From Blastococcus saxobsidens DD2 (GTDB lineage: Bacteria > Actinomycetota > Actinomycetes > Mycobacteriales > Geodermatophilaceae): a stretch of 64,000 bases of DNA. Shown in pieces: positions 53,840-62,446 of the stretch; positions within the stretch are counted from its first letter, which is position 1; each line of letters opens with the position of its first letter. The notes beneath the pieces were generated by a model. That model was not told the origin of the DNA. It did not search any database and saw only the letters and a list, made by a program, of their open reading frames with translations. The DNA is taken from the NCBI RefSeq assembly GCF_000284015.1, contig NC_016943.1, positions 3,327,541-3,391,540 on the forward strand, read 5' to 3'. The translations under genes and the position numbers were made by a program.

Positions 53840-54262
53840 ATGACCCAGACAACCCTCACCAGCGTCCAGTTCGTGAAGAGCCTGTACGAGGCCTTCGCGC
53901 AGGGGGACGTGCCCACCGTCGTCGGGGCGATGGACGAGGACATCGAGTGGTACGAGGCCGAGGGGAACCCCTGGCACCCCGGGCACGCCTTCGTCGGCTC
54001 CCAGCAGGTGGTGGAGAACGTCTTCGCCAGGCTCGCCCAGGAGTTCGAGGACTTCCGGATCGACTGCCGCCGCTTCCTCGCGGACGGCGACACGGTGGTT
54101 GTCGAGGCGCGCTACTCCGCCACCCGGCACCGGGCGACGGGCAAGCCACTGGACGTCCAGGCCGCGCACGTCTGGGACCTGCGGAACGGCAAGCTCGTCC
54201 GCTTCCAGCAGTACGTCGACACCCGGAGGCTGGCCGACGTCATGGGGGTCAGCAACTACTAA
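53840..54262 (+). CDS. SnoaL-like NTF2-family protein
   Basis: 140 residues; ATG preceded by GGAGGAG. Fold pattern: VQFVKSLYEAFAQGDVPTVVGAMDEDIEWYEAEGNPWHPGHAFVGSQQVVENVFARL, DFRIDCRRFLADGDTVVVEARYSATRHRATGKPLDVQAAHVWDLRNGKLVRFQQYVDT. This is a ketosteroid-isomerase-like SnoaL domain with Asp/His/Trp in the pocket. Reaction unknown. A frame that reads through this region from 53374 is only the beginning of the next gene's open frame. Confidence 0.8.
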   Translation: MTQTTLTSVQFVKSLYEAFAQGDVPTVVGAMDEDIEWYEAEGNPWHPGHAFVGSQQVVENVFARLAQEFEDFRIDCRRFLADGDTVVVEARYSATRHRATGKPLDVQAAHVWDLRNGKLVRFQQYVDTRRLADVMGVSNY

Positions 54263-54294
54263 GCGGCGTCGGCTCCCGGCGCTACCTTCCGTCG

Positions 54295-55647
54295 GTGGAC
54301 ACCGACTCCCCGGAGGACGGCCGGCCGCCGCGGAGCCGCCTGGCGCGGGCGGCCCGGCTGGCCGCGCTGCCCGCCGCGCACGCCGGCCGCACCGCCGTCG
54401 GGCTCGGCAAGCGGCTCGGCGGCCGCCCCGCCGAGGCCGTCGCCGCGCAGGTCAGGCAGCGCACCGCCGCGCAGCTGTTCGCCACCCTCGGGCAGCTCAA
54501 GGGCGGCGCCATGAAGGTCGGCCAGGCGATGTCGGCGATGGAGGCCGCACTGCCCGATCAGCTGGTCGGCCCCTACCGCGAGGCGCTGATCCGGTTGCAG
54601 GAGGCGGCGCCGCCCATGCCGGCGGCCATGGTGCACGCGCAGCTCGACCGCGCCTTCCCCGGCGGCTGGCAGCGGCACCTGCGCGACTTCGACGACCGGC
54701 ACGTCGCCGCGGCCAGCGTGGGCCAGGTGCACCGCGCCACCTGGTCCGACGGCACCCCGGTCGCGGTGAAGATCCAGTATCCGGGCGCCGGCGAGGCGCT
54801 GGTCGCCGACCTCGGCATGCTGCAGCCGCTGGCTCCCGTCATCCACGCCGCCATGCCCGGGCTCGACGCCCGGGAGCTGATCGCCGAGCTGCGCGAACGG
54901 CTGGTCGAGGAGCTCGACTACACCCACGAGGCCGAGAGCCAGACCGCGTTCGCCGGCGCCTACCGCGACGATCCCGACATCGCCGTCCCCGACGTGCTCG
55001 CCGCCGAGGGCGTCGTGCTGGTCACCCGCTGGCTCGACGGCACGCCGCTGTCGCGGGTCATCGCCGCCGGCGTGCAGGACGACCGCGACCGTGCCGGGCT
55101 CCTGCTGGTGCGCCTGCTGCTCTCCGCCCCGGTGCGGGCCCGCCGGCTGCACGGCGACCCGCACCCCGGCAACTTCCGGCTGCTGCCCGACGGGCGGCTC
55201 GGCGTCCTGGACTTCGGCGCCATCGAGCCCATGCCGGCCGGCTGGCCGGCCCGGCTGGGCCCGCTGCTGGCCGCCGGTCGGGACGGCGACGCGGCGGAGC
55301 TGCACCGCATCGCCGCCTCGGCCGGCCTGCTGCAGCCGGGCACGGTCGACCCGGCCGCCCTGCTGGCGCTGCTCGACCCCTACCTGGAGCCGCTGCGCAC
55401 CCCCGGGTACCGGTTCACCCGCAGCTGGATCCAGGAGCAGACCCGGCGCGCCTCCGACCCGCTGAGCAGCGCGGCCCGCACCCAGCGCCGGCTGACCATC
55501 CCGCCCCGCCACCTGCTGCTGCAGCGGGTCGCCACCGGGCTGGCCGGCGTCCTGTGCTCGCTGGGCGCCACGGTGGCCGTGGACGCCGAGGTCCGCCGGT
55601 GGCTGCCCGGGTACGACGACGCCGGCGGAGCCGCTACTCCGGCGTGA
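54295..55647 (+). CDS. UbiB/ADCK-type atypical kinase (ABC1 family)
   Basis: 450 residues from GTG 54295. Family motifs: LGQLKGGAMKVGQAMSAMEAALP (the K-x-G-Q motif that occludes the active site), AAASVGQVHRATWSDGTPVAVKIQYPG (A-rich loop and Lys), VEELDYTHEAESQTAFAGAY, RRLHGDPHPGNFRLLPDGRLGVLDFGAIE (catalytic Asp/Asn and DFG). These ATPases support quinone or isoprenoid lipid metabolism; in actinobacteria a role in menaquinone is likely but unproven. A hydrophobic helix near the end (LLLQRVATGLAGVLCSLGATVAV) may touch the membrane. The last 14 bp overlap the convergent SDR gene. Confidence 0.88.
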   Translation: MDTDSPEDGRPPRSRLARAARLAALPAAHAGRTAVGLGKRLGGRPAEAVAAQVRQRTAAQLFATLGQLKGGAMKVGQAMSAMEAALPDQLVGPYREALIRLQEAAPPMPAAMVHAQLDRAFPGGWQRHLRDFDDRHVAAASVGQVHRATWSDGTPVAVKIQYPGAGEALVADLGMLQPLAPVIHAAMPGLDARELIAELRERLVEELDYTHEAESQTAFAGAYRDDPDIAVPDVLAAEGVVLVTRWLDGTPLSRVIAAGVQDDRDRAGLLLVRLLLSAPVRARRLHGDPHPGNFRLLPDGRLGVLDFGAIEPMPAGWPARLGPLLAAGRDGDAAELHRIAASAGLLQPGTVDPAALLALLDPYLEPLRTPGYRFTRSWIQEQTRRASDPLSSAARTQRRLTIPPRHLLLQRVATGLAGVLCSLGATVAVDAEVRRWLPGYDDAGGAATPA

Positions 55648-56398
55648 CGTACGCCCCCGAGATCCCGCCGTCCACGAGGAACGTCGATGCGGTCATGAAC
55701 GACGAGTCGTCGCTGGCGAGGAACGCGACCGCCGCCGCGATCTCCTCCGGCTCGGCGAAGCGACCGAGCGGCACGTGCACCAGCCGCCGCGCCGCGCGCT
55801 CCGGGTCGGTGGCGAACAGCTCCTGGAGCAGCGGGGTGTTCACCGGCCCGGGGCAGAGCGCGTTGACCCGGATGCCCTCCCGGGCGAACTGCACGCCCAG
55901 CTCCCGGCTCATCGAGAGCACGCCACCCTTGGAGGCGCTGTAGGAGATCTGCGACGTCGCCGCGCCCATCACCGCCACGAACGACGCGGTGTTGATGATC
56001 GAGCCCTTGCCCTGGCGCTGCATGTACGGGATCGCTGCCTTGCAGCACAGGAAGACCGACGTCAGGTTCACCTGCTGCACCCGCCACCACGCGTCCAGGC
56101 CGGTCACCAGGATCGAGTCGTCGTCCGACGGCGAGATGCCGGCGTTGTTGAACGCGACGTCCACCGAGCCGTAGGTCTCGTGTGCCGCGGCGAACAGCGC
56201 CGCGACCTCCGCCTCGTTCGTCACGTCGGTGCGCACGAACAGCCCGTCCACCTCCCCGGCGGCGCGCGTACCGGCCTGCTCGTCGACGTCGGCGACGACC
56301 ACCCGGGCACCCTCCGAGGCGAGCCGGCGCACCGACGCCAGCCCGATCCCGCTGCCACCCCCGGTCACCACGGCGACCCGGCCGTCCAGACGCTGCAT
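55634..56398 (-). CDS. Short-chain dehydrogenase/reductase
   Basis: 254 residues. Classical SDR: VAVVTGGGSGIGLASVRRLASEGARVVVADVDEQAG (NAD-binding glycine motif, Asp favouring NAD), FNNAGISPSDDD, NLTSVFLCCKAAIPYM, IINTASFVA, SYSASKGGVLSMSRELG (catalytic Tyr-x3-Lys with the upstream Ser), IRVNALCPGPVNTPLL. Last of four minus-strand genes of the amine cluster; the ALDH stop precedes it by two bases, so it is co-transcribed. Probably oxidises or reduces the alcohol side of the amine-derived intermediate. Confidence 0.88.
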   Translation of the reverse strand: MQRLDGRVAVVTGGGSGIGLASVRRLASEGARVVVADVDEQAGTRAAGEVDGLFVRTDVTNEAEVAALFAAAHETYGSVDVAFNNAGISPSDDDSILVTGLDAWWRVQQVNLTSVFLCCKAAIPYMQRQGKGSIINTASFVAVMGAATSQISYSASKGGVLSMSRELGVQFAREGIRVNALCPGPVNTPLLQELFATDPERAARRLVHVPLGRFAEPEEIAAAVAFLASDDSSFMTASTFLVDGGISGAYVTPE

Positions 56399-56400
56399 GA

Positions 56401-57762
56401 CTACTCCTCCGTGGCGAGAAAGACGTTCTTGGTCTCGGTGAAGGCCGCGAGCGCGTCGGGCCCGAGCTCCCGGCCCAGCCCCGACTGCTTGAAGCCGCCG
56501 AACGGCGTCCCGTAGCGCACCGACGAGTGCGAGTTGACCGACAGGTTGCCGGCCTCCACGCCCCGCGACACCCGGAACGCGCGGCCGACGTCCCGCGTCC
56601 AGATCGACCCGGACAGCCCGTACTCCGAGTCGTTGGCGATGCGGACGGCGTCGTCCTCGTCGTCGAAGGGCACCACCGCCACGACCGGCCCGAACACCTC
56701 CTCGCGTAGCACCGAATCCCCCGGGGCCGGCGTCAGCACCGTCGGCGGGAACCAGAAACCGGGTCCGGACGGCGCACTCCCCCGGAACGCGACCTCTGCA
56801 TCCGAGGTCACGTACGACGCCACCTTGGCCCGGTGCTCGGCGGAGATCAGCGGCCCCATCTCGGTGGACGGATCCGCCGGGTCCCCCACCCGCAGGCCGG
56901 TCACCGCCGGCTCCATCAACGACAGGAACCGGTCGAACACCGACCGCTCGACCAGGATCCGCGACCGCGAGCAGCAGTCCTGCCCCGCGTTGTCGAAGAC
57001 GCCGTACGGCGCCGTGGCCGCCGCTTTCTCCAGGTCGGCGTCGGCGAACACGATGTTGGCGCTCTTGCCACCGAGCTCCAGCGTCACCCGCTTGACCTGC
57101 GCGGCGCAGCCGGCCATCACCTGCTTGCCCACCGCCGTCGAGCCGGTGAACGACACCTTACGCACCAGCGGGTTGTCGACGAAGCGCCGGCCGACGACGG
57201 AGCCCTGCCCCGGCAGCACCTGGAAGACGCCCTCCGGGATGCCGGCGTCCCGCGCCAGTTCGGCCAGCCGGAGCGCCGTCAGCGGCGTCAGCTCGGCCGG
57301 CTTGAGCACCACGCAGTTGCCCGCGGCCAGCGCCGGCGCGAACCCCCACGCCGCGATCGGCATCGGGAAGTTCCACGGCACGATCACGCCGACGACCCCC
57401 AGGGGCTCCTGGAACGTGACGTCCACGCCGCCGGCCACCGGGATCTGCCGGCCGAACAGCCGCTCCGGCGCCGCCGCGTAGTACTCCAGGACGTCGCGGA
57501 CGTGCCCCGCCTCCCACCGCGCGGCACCGATCGGGTGGCCGGAGTTGCGCACCTCCAGCGCGGCGAGCCCCTCCACGTCGGCGTCCACCGCGGCCGCGAA
57601 GCGGCGCAGCAGCCGCGCCCGGTCCGCCGGCGCCACCTTCCGCCACGACGCGTGGGCAGCAGCAGCGCGCTCGATCGCGTGATCGGCCTCCTCCGCCGAC
57701 GTCAGCGCCACCTCCTGCAGCGGCGTCTCGTCGGCCGGGTTGACCAGCTGGATCGTCGTCAC
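56401..57762 (-). CDS. NAD-dependent aldehyde dehydrogenase of the amine cluster
   Basis: 453 residues; GTG 57762 follows GGAAGGA and overlaps the upstream hydrolase gene by four bases. Motifs: VIVPWNFPMPIAAWGFAPALAAGNCVVLKPAE, FTGSTAVGKQVMAG (coenzyme loop), VTLELGGKSANIVF (general base Glu), FDNAGQDCCSRSR with nucleophilic Cys near 263, EEVFGPVVAVVPF and FGGFKQSGLGRELG. By context it oxidises the aldehyde formed from a gamma-glutamyl amine or free amine, as PuuC does in putrescine use. Confidence 0.9.
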   Translation of the reverse strand: MTTIQLVNPADETPLQEVALTSAEEADHAIERAAAAHASWRKVAPADRARLLRRFAAAVDADVEGLAALEVRNSGHPIGAARWEAGHVRDVLEYYAAAPERLFGRQIPVAGGVDVTFQEPLGVVGVIVPWNFPMPIAAWGFAPALAAGNCVVLKPAELTPLTALRLAELARDAGIPEGVFQVLPGQGSVVGRRFVDNPLVRKVSFTGSTAVGKQVMAGCAAQVKRVTLELGGKSANIVFADADLEKAAATAPYGVFDNAGQDCCSRSRILVERSVFDRFLSLMEPAVTGLRVGDPADPSTEMGPLISAEHRAKVASYVTSDAEVAFRGSAPSGPGFWFPPTVLTPAPGDSVLREEVFGPVVAVVPFDDEDDAVRIANDSEYGLSGSIWTRDVGRAFRVSRGVEAGNLSVNSHSSVRYGTPFGGFKQSGLGRELGPDALAAFTETKNVFLATEE

Positions 57763-58496
57763 GTCGTCCTTCCAGAAGCAGCGTTCACCAGGGCCTGGAA
57801 CAGCCGGCAGTCGTCGCCGTCCACCTCGGGGTGCCACTGCACACCGACGGCGAACCGCGGCCCGCGCAGCTCGACGGCCTCCAGCGTCCCGTCGCCCGCC
57901 CGGCCGACCGCCACCAGCTCCGGCGACAGCACGTCCACCGCCTGGTGGTGGTAGCACCGCACCTCGGTCTCGGCGCCGAACACGCCGCCGAGCAGGCTGC
58001 CCTCGTCGAGCCGCACCCGCGTCCTCCCGAACGTCGCCGGCGCCGGCTGGTGCCCCTCGTGGCCGACGACGTCGGGCAGGTGCTGCACCAGCGTGCCGCC
58101 CAGCGCGACGTTCAGCACCTGCATGCCGCGGCACACCCCGAGCACGGGGACGCCGGCGGCGAGCGCCGCCCGCAGCAGCGTCTCCTCCGCCCGGTCACGG
58201 ACGGCGGACGTGCCACCCGTCCGCGGGTGCGGCTCGGCGCCGTAGCGCGCCGGGTCGACGTCGCCGCCGCCGCTGAGCACCAGGCCGTCGAGCACGCCGA
58301 TGACGTCGGGATCGACCTCGTCCACCGGCGGGAGCAGCAACGGCGAGCCACCGACCTGGACGACGACGTCGACGTAGGAGCGCGGCAGCACCGCGGCCTC
58401 GTGGTCCCAGACCCCGTGGCGGGCGTTCTGGAGGTAGGTGGTCACCCCGATCCGGGGACGACGCCCCCCTCCGGACTCAGAGCCGTTCGAAGCCAC
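57759..58496 (-). CDS. Gamma-glutamyl-gamma-aminobutyrate hydrolase-like class I amidotransferase
   Basis: 245 residues. PuuD-like peptidase C26: RIGVTTYLQNARHGVWDHEAAVLPRSYVDVVVQVGGSPLLLPP, GLVLSGGGDVDPARYG, VPVLGVCRGMQVLNVALGGTLVQHLPD (nucleophile Cys near 121), HHQAVD, and AVGVQWHPEVDGDD (catalytic His-x-Glu). It hydrolyses a gamma-glutamyl amide to release glutamate. Overlaps the synthetase gene upstream by 20 bp and the ALDH gene downstream by four. Confidence 0.9.
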   Translation of the reverse strand: MASNGSESGGGRRPRIGVTTYLQNARHGVWDHEAAVLPRSYVDVVVQVGGSPLLLPPVDEVDPDVIGVLDGLVLSGGGDVDPARYGAEPHPRTGGTSAVRDRAEETLLRAALAAGVPVLGVCRGMQVLNVALGGTLVQHLPDVVGHEGHQPAPATFGRTRVRLDEGSLLGGVFGAETEVRCYHHQAVDVLSPELVAVGRAGDGTLEAVELRGPRFAVGVQWHPEVDGDDCRLFQALVNAASGRTT

Positions 58497-59841
58497 GAAC
58501 CCGCTCCCAGTCCGTCACCGCGGCATCGAAGGCGGCCACCTCGGTGCGGGCGGCGTGCACGTAGTGCTGCACGACCTCCTCGCCGAACGCCTGCACGGCC
58601 ATCTCGCTGGCCGCCAGCCGGTCGGCCGCGTCCCGCAGCGTCGAGGGCACCCGCGGCTTGCCCGACGTGTAGGCGTTCCCGGTGACCGGCTCCTCCAGCG
58701 GCAGCCGGTTCTCCAGCCCGTGCAGCCCGGCCGCGATCAGCGCCGCGACCGCGAGGTAGGGGTTGACGTCGCCACCGGGCAGGCGGTTCTCGAACCGCAG
58801 CGACTCGCCGTGCCCGACGACGCGCAGCGAACATGTGCGGTTGTCCACTCCCCACGCCACCGCGGTGGGCGCGAAGCTGCCCTCCGCGAACCGCTTGTAG
58901 GAGTTCACGTTCGGGGCCAGCAGCGCCGTCAGCTCGCCCAGGCAGGCCAGCTGGCCGGCCAGGAAGTGCTCCATCAGCGGCGAGAAGCCGTACGCCCCGT
59001 CCCCGGCCATCGCGGAGCGGCCGTCCGAGCCCCGCAGGCTCAGGTGGATGTGGCAGGAGTTGCCCTCGCGCTCGTCGAACTTGGCCATGAAGCTCAGGCT
59101 CATGCCGTGCTGCGCCGCGATCTCCTTGGCGCCGGTCTTGTAGACCGTGTGGTTGTCGCAGGTGCTCAGCGCGTCGCTGTACCGGAAGGCGATCTCGTGC
59201 TGGCCGAGGTTGCACTCGCCCTTGACCGACTCGACGTACAGGCCGGCCCCGGTCATGCCGCGGGTGATGCCGCGCAGCAGCCCGTCGATGCGGCCGGTGC
59301 CGACCAGGGAGTAGTCGACGTTGTACTGGTTGGCCGGCTCGAGGTCGCGGTAGCCGCGGCGCCAGGCCTCCTCGTAGCTGGTGCTGAAGGTGAAGAACTC
59401 GAGCTCCGTGCCCACGTACGCGGCGAGGCCGTACTCGGCCAGCCGGTCCAGCTGCCGCCGCAGCACCTGCCGGGGGGACGGCGCGACCGGCCGGCCGTCC
59501 AGCCACTCGACGTCGCACAGCACCAGCGCGGTCCCCTGGTGCCACGGCACCACCCGCAGCGTCGAGGTATCGGGGCTCAGCGCGAAGTCGCCGTAGCCGG
59601 ACTCCCAGGAGGTCATGGCGTAGCCGGGGACCGTGTTCATCTCGACGTCGACGGCGAGCAGGTAGTTGCAGGCCTCGGCGCCGTGCGGCAGCACCTCCTC
59701 CATGAAGTACCGCGCACCGCAGCGCTTGCCCTGCAGCCGGCCCTGCATGTCGGTCATGGCCACGAGCACGGTGTCGACGTCGCCGTGCTCGACGAGCCTG
59801 CGCAACTCGTCCACCGACAGCGGTGCGGGGGGTCGCTCCAC
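58477..59841 (-). CDS. Glutamine-synthetase-like gamma-glutamyl-amine ligase
   Basis: 454 residues. GS family with VGTELEFFTFSTSYEEAW (metal Glu), VESVKGECNLGQHEIAFRYSDAL, HGMSLSFMAKFDEREGNSCHIHLSLRG (active-site His), LLAPNVNSYKRFAEGSFAPTAVAWGVDNRTCSLRV (ATP-site region) and RFENRLPGGDVNPYLAVAAL. The adenylylation-site tyrosine region of ordinary GlnA is not evident. It resembles PuuA and the Streptomyces GlnA3/GlnA4 group that attaches glutamate to polyamines or ethanolamine. With an ethanolamine-type permease divergent to it, gamma-glutamylethanolamide is the likelier product, but putrescine cannot be excluded. First gene of the four-gene operon. Confidence 0.88.
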   Translation of the reverse strand: MERPPAPLSVDELRRLVEHGDVDTVLVAMTDMQGRLQGKRCGARYFMEEVLPHGAEACNYLLAVDVEMNTVPGYAMTSWESGYGDFALSPDTSTLRVVPWHQGTALVLCDVEWLDGRPVAPSPRQVLRRQLDRLAEYGLAAYVGTELEFFTFSTSYEEAWRRGYRDLEPANQYNVDYSLVGTGRIDGLLRGITRGMTGAGLYVESVKGECNLGQHEIAFRYSDALSTCDNHTVYKTGAKEIAAQHGMSLSFMAKFDEREGNSCHIHLSLRGSDGRSAMAGDGAYGFSPLMEHFLAGQLACLGELTALLAPNVNSYKRFAEGSFAPTAVAWGVDNRTCSLRVVGHGESLRFENRLPGGDVNPYLAVAALIAAGLHGLENRLPLEEPVTGNAYTSGKPRVPSTLRDAADRLAASEMAVQAFGEEVVQHYVHAARTEVAAFDAAVTDWERVRGFERL

Positions 59842-60138
59842 GTCGCCTCCTCGGGCGATGCGCTCATCACCGTGCGGACGGCGGGCGCCTGCAAGGGATC
59901 AGCACGAGTCCATTGGGCGCAGATGCAACACGTCCGACCGGCCCGGCGTCAACGGCTCCCGGATCGGCCGCTCCCCGTTCCTGTCGCAGGTCAGGCCGGG
60001 ACACCGATCCCGCGGGACGACGCCGCACCCGCTTGACAGCGCCGGTGCGCACGGCCACTCTTCGCGCCACCGATCCACCCAAAGGTCCAGGTGAAGCCCA
60101 AAGCCCGCCGCTGGGCGGGCCCGAGCATGGAGGCCGGC

Positions 60139-61590
60139 ATGGCCGATCGCCGCCAGATCCACGGTGCCGAGTACGAGCGGGTGGGCGCAGATTATCTGCA
60201 GCAGCGGCAACTGCGGGGCGGCGCCGCCGGGTGGGTGCTCCTGGCCGGGCTGGGCGTCGCCTACGTGATCTCCGGCGACTTCGCCGGCTGGAACTTCGGC
60301 CTCGCCGAGGGCGGCTGGGGCGGTCTGCTGATCGCCACCGTCCTCATGGCGGTGATGTACACGGCCATGGTGTTCGGCCTGGCCGAGCTCGCCTCGACGC
60401 TGCCGGTCGCCGGCGCCGGCTACGGCTTCGCCCGCCGGGCGCTGGGCCCGCTGGGCGGCTTCGCCACCGGCACGGCGATCCTCATCGAGTACGTGATCGC
60501 GCCGGCCGCCATCGTCGTGTTCATCGGCGGCTACGTCGAGGCACTCGGCCTCTTCGGGCTGACCAGCGGCTGGCCGGTCTACCTGGTCTGCTACGCCATC
60601 TTCGTCGGGGTGCACCTGTACGGCGTCGGCGAGGCGCTGCGGCTGATGTTCGGCATCACCGCGATCGCGGTCGTCGCCCTGGCGGTCTTCGTCATCGGGA
60701 TGCTGCCGCAGTTCGACATCGACAACCTGTTCGACATCGAGCCCACCGCGGCCGCCGGCGCGAGCGCCTTCCTCCCGTTCGGCTTCGCCGGGGTGCTCGC
60801 CGCCTTCGTCTACGGCATCTGGTTCTTCCTCGCCGTCGAGGGGGTGCCCCTCGCGGCGGAGGAGGCGCGCGACCCGAAGCGGGACATGCCCCGCGGCATC
60901 GTCGCGGCGATGATGATCCTGCTGGTCACCGCAGCGCTCATGCTGGTCACGGCGCCCGGCGGGGCCGGTGCGGCGGCGATCGCGGAGTCGGACAACCCCC
61001 TGCCCCTCGCCCTGCGCGAGGCCTACGGCGGCAACACCTGGCTGGCGGACTTCGTCAACTACGCCGGGCTCGCCGGCCTGGTGGCGAGCTTCTTCTCCAT
61101 CGTGTTCGCCTACTCGCGGCAGCTCTTCGCGCTCTCGCGGGCCGGCTACCTGCCGCGCTGGCTGTCCCGCACCAGTTCCCGGAAGACGCCCCACCTGGCC
61201 CTGATCGTCCCCGGGCTGATCGGCTTCCTGCTCGCCGCGATCACCCAGGACGGCGCACTGCTGATCAACATCGCGGTGTTCGGCGCGACGGTGTCCTACG
61301 TGCTCATGATGCTGTCGCACATCGTGCTGCGGAAGCGGGAGCCGGACCTGCACCGGCCCTACCGCACCCCCGGCGGCGTCGCCACCACCGGGACCGCCCT
61401 GGTCCTCGCCGCTGCCGCCGTCGTGGCCACGTTCTTCGTCGACGAGAAGGCCGCCGGCATCACCGCGCTGATCTTCCTGGCGGCGCTGGCCTACTTCTGG
61501 TTCTACAGCCGGCACCGGCTCGTGGCCGACGCCCCCGAGGAGGAGTTCGAGGCGATCGGGCGGGCCGAGGCCGAACTCGCGGGCGACTGA
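60139..61590 (+). CDS. APC-family permease, ethanolamine-permease type
   Basis: 483 residues from ATG 60139, chosen because GGAGG sits five bases before it. About twelve hydrophobic segments. Strongly family-specific wording: RQLRGGAAGWVLLAGLGVAYVISGDFAGWNFGLAEGGWGGLL, LPVAGAGYGFARRALGPLGGFATGTAILIEYVIAPAAI, GIWFFLAVEGVPLAAEEARDPKRDMPRGI, NYAGLAGLVASFFSIVFAYSRQLFALSRAGYLP and HIVLRKREPDLHRPYRTPGG. Inner-membrane amine importer feeding the divergent operon. The 297-bp space between starts must contain both promoters. Confidence 0.9.
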   Translation: MADRRQIHGAEYERVGADYLQQRQLRGGAAGWVLLAGLGVAYVISGDFAGWNFGLAEGGWGGLLIATVLMAVMYTAMVFGLAELASTLPVAGAGYGFARRALGPLGGFATGTAILIEYVIAPAAIVVFIGGYVEALGLFGLTSGWPVYLVCYAIFVGVHLYGVGEALRLMFGITAIAVVALAVFVIGMLPQFDIDNLFDIEPTAAAGASAFLPFGFAGVLAAFVYGIWFFLAVEGVPLAAEEARDPKRDMPRGIVAAMMILLVTAALMLVTAPGGAGAAAIAESDNPLPLALREAYGGNTWLADFVNYAGLAGLVASFFSIVFAYSRQLFALSRAGYLPRWLSRTSSRKTPHLALIVPGLIGFLLAAITQDGALLINIAVFGATVSYVLMMLSHIVLRKREPDLHRPYRTPGGVATTGTALVLAAAAVVATFFVDEKAAGITALIFLAALAYFWFYSRHRLVADAPEEEFEAIGRAEAELAGD

Positions 61591-61609
61591 CCCCGGCCGG
61601 GAACCTTCC

Positions 61610-62365
61610 GTGGAACCACTGGCGGCCCCGCGACCGGCGGCCGACGAGGAGCCCGGCCGCGGCGCCGACGAGGCCGTGTTCCGCCCGATCCGGGGTGGCA
61701 ACGCCTTCGAGGAGACGGTGGAGCGGCTGCTCCAGGCGCTCCGGCTCGGCGTCGTCGCGCCGGGAGGCCGGCTGCCGCCCGGCCGGGAGCTCGCCCCGCG
61801 GCTCGGGGTGAGCCGCGCGACGCTGCGGGAGGCGGTCGCGACCCTGCAGTCCGCCGGCTACCTGGAATCCCGGCGTGGACGCTACGGCGGGACGTTCGTC
61901 GTGGCGGCGCCGCCGGCGGGTGCACGGCCCCGCCCCGCCAGGAGCCGCCCGGCGGCGGACCTCGAGGACGTCCTGCAGTTCCGGCTCGTGCTCGAGGCCG
62001 GCGCGGCCGAGGCCGCCGCGGCCCGACCGCTGACGCGCGCGGACCGCGGACACCTCACCGGGCTGCTCGCCGGGTGCACCGGCGCCGGACCCGCCGACTA
62101 CCGCAGGCTGGACTCGCGCCTGCACCTCGCGGTGGCCGAGGTGGCCGGCTCCCCGTCGCTGACGACGGCCGTCGCGGACGTCCGCACCCGGGTCAACGAG
62201 CTGCTGGACGCCATTCCGCTGCTGCCCCCGAACATCGAGCACTCGGACCGCCAGCACGCGGCCGTCGTCACCGCCATCCTGGCCGGCGACCCGGCAGGCG
62301 CCCGATCGGGCATGGCCGAGCACCTGGCCGGCACCGCGGCCCTGCTGCGCGGCTTCCTCACCTGA
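61610..62365 (+). CDS. GntR/FadR-family transcription regulator
   Basis: 251 residues from GTG 61610, 19 bp after the permease stop. The N-terminal winged helix reads EETVERLLQALRLGVVAPGGRLPPGRELAPRLGVSRATLREAVATLQSAGYLESRRGRYGGTFV. The C-terminal FCD domain has LEDVLQFRLVLEAGAAEAAAARPLT, DSRLHLAVAEVAGSPSLTTAV and HSDRQHAAVVTAILAGDPAGARSGMAEHL with the His/Asp set that binds metal or acid ligands. Probably controls the amine-utilisation genes; its operator should lie in 59842-60138. Confidence 0.88.
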   Translation: MEPLAAPRPAADEEPGRGADEAVFRPIRGGNAFEETVERLLQALRLGVVAPGGRLPPGRELAPRLGVSRATLREAVATLQSAGYLESRRGRYGGTFVVAAPPAGARPRPARSRPAADLEDVLQFRLVLEAGAAEAAAARPLTRADRGHLTGLLAGCTGAGPADYRRLDSRLHLAVAEVAGSPSLTTAVADVRTRVNELLDAIPLLPPNIEHSDRQHAAVVTAILAGDPAGARSGMAEHLAGTAALLRGFLT

Positions 62366-62446
62366 CGGGGGACGTCGGCGGCGGGACCTGCCATCGGCCG
62401 GGTTCCGTCGTACCGTTCGTGGTGACCGTCGCCACACGGGGGTTCC

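Noticed and set aside
53374..54294. Read-through extension making a 757-residue protein ahead of the UbiB-like kinase
   Set aside because: The extension is out of frame with the PIN remnant and the SnoaL-like gene that occupy this DNA; the kinase family starts near the GTG at 54295.
60033..60061. TTGACA followed after 17 bases by cactct as a promoter for the permease
   Set aside because: The -35 match is good but the -10 is too poor to claim; it may be chance in this region.
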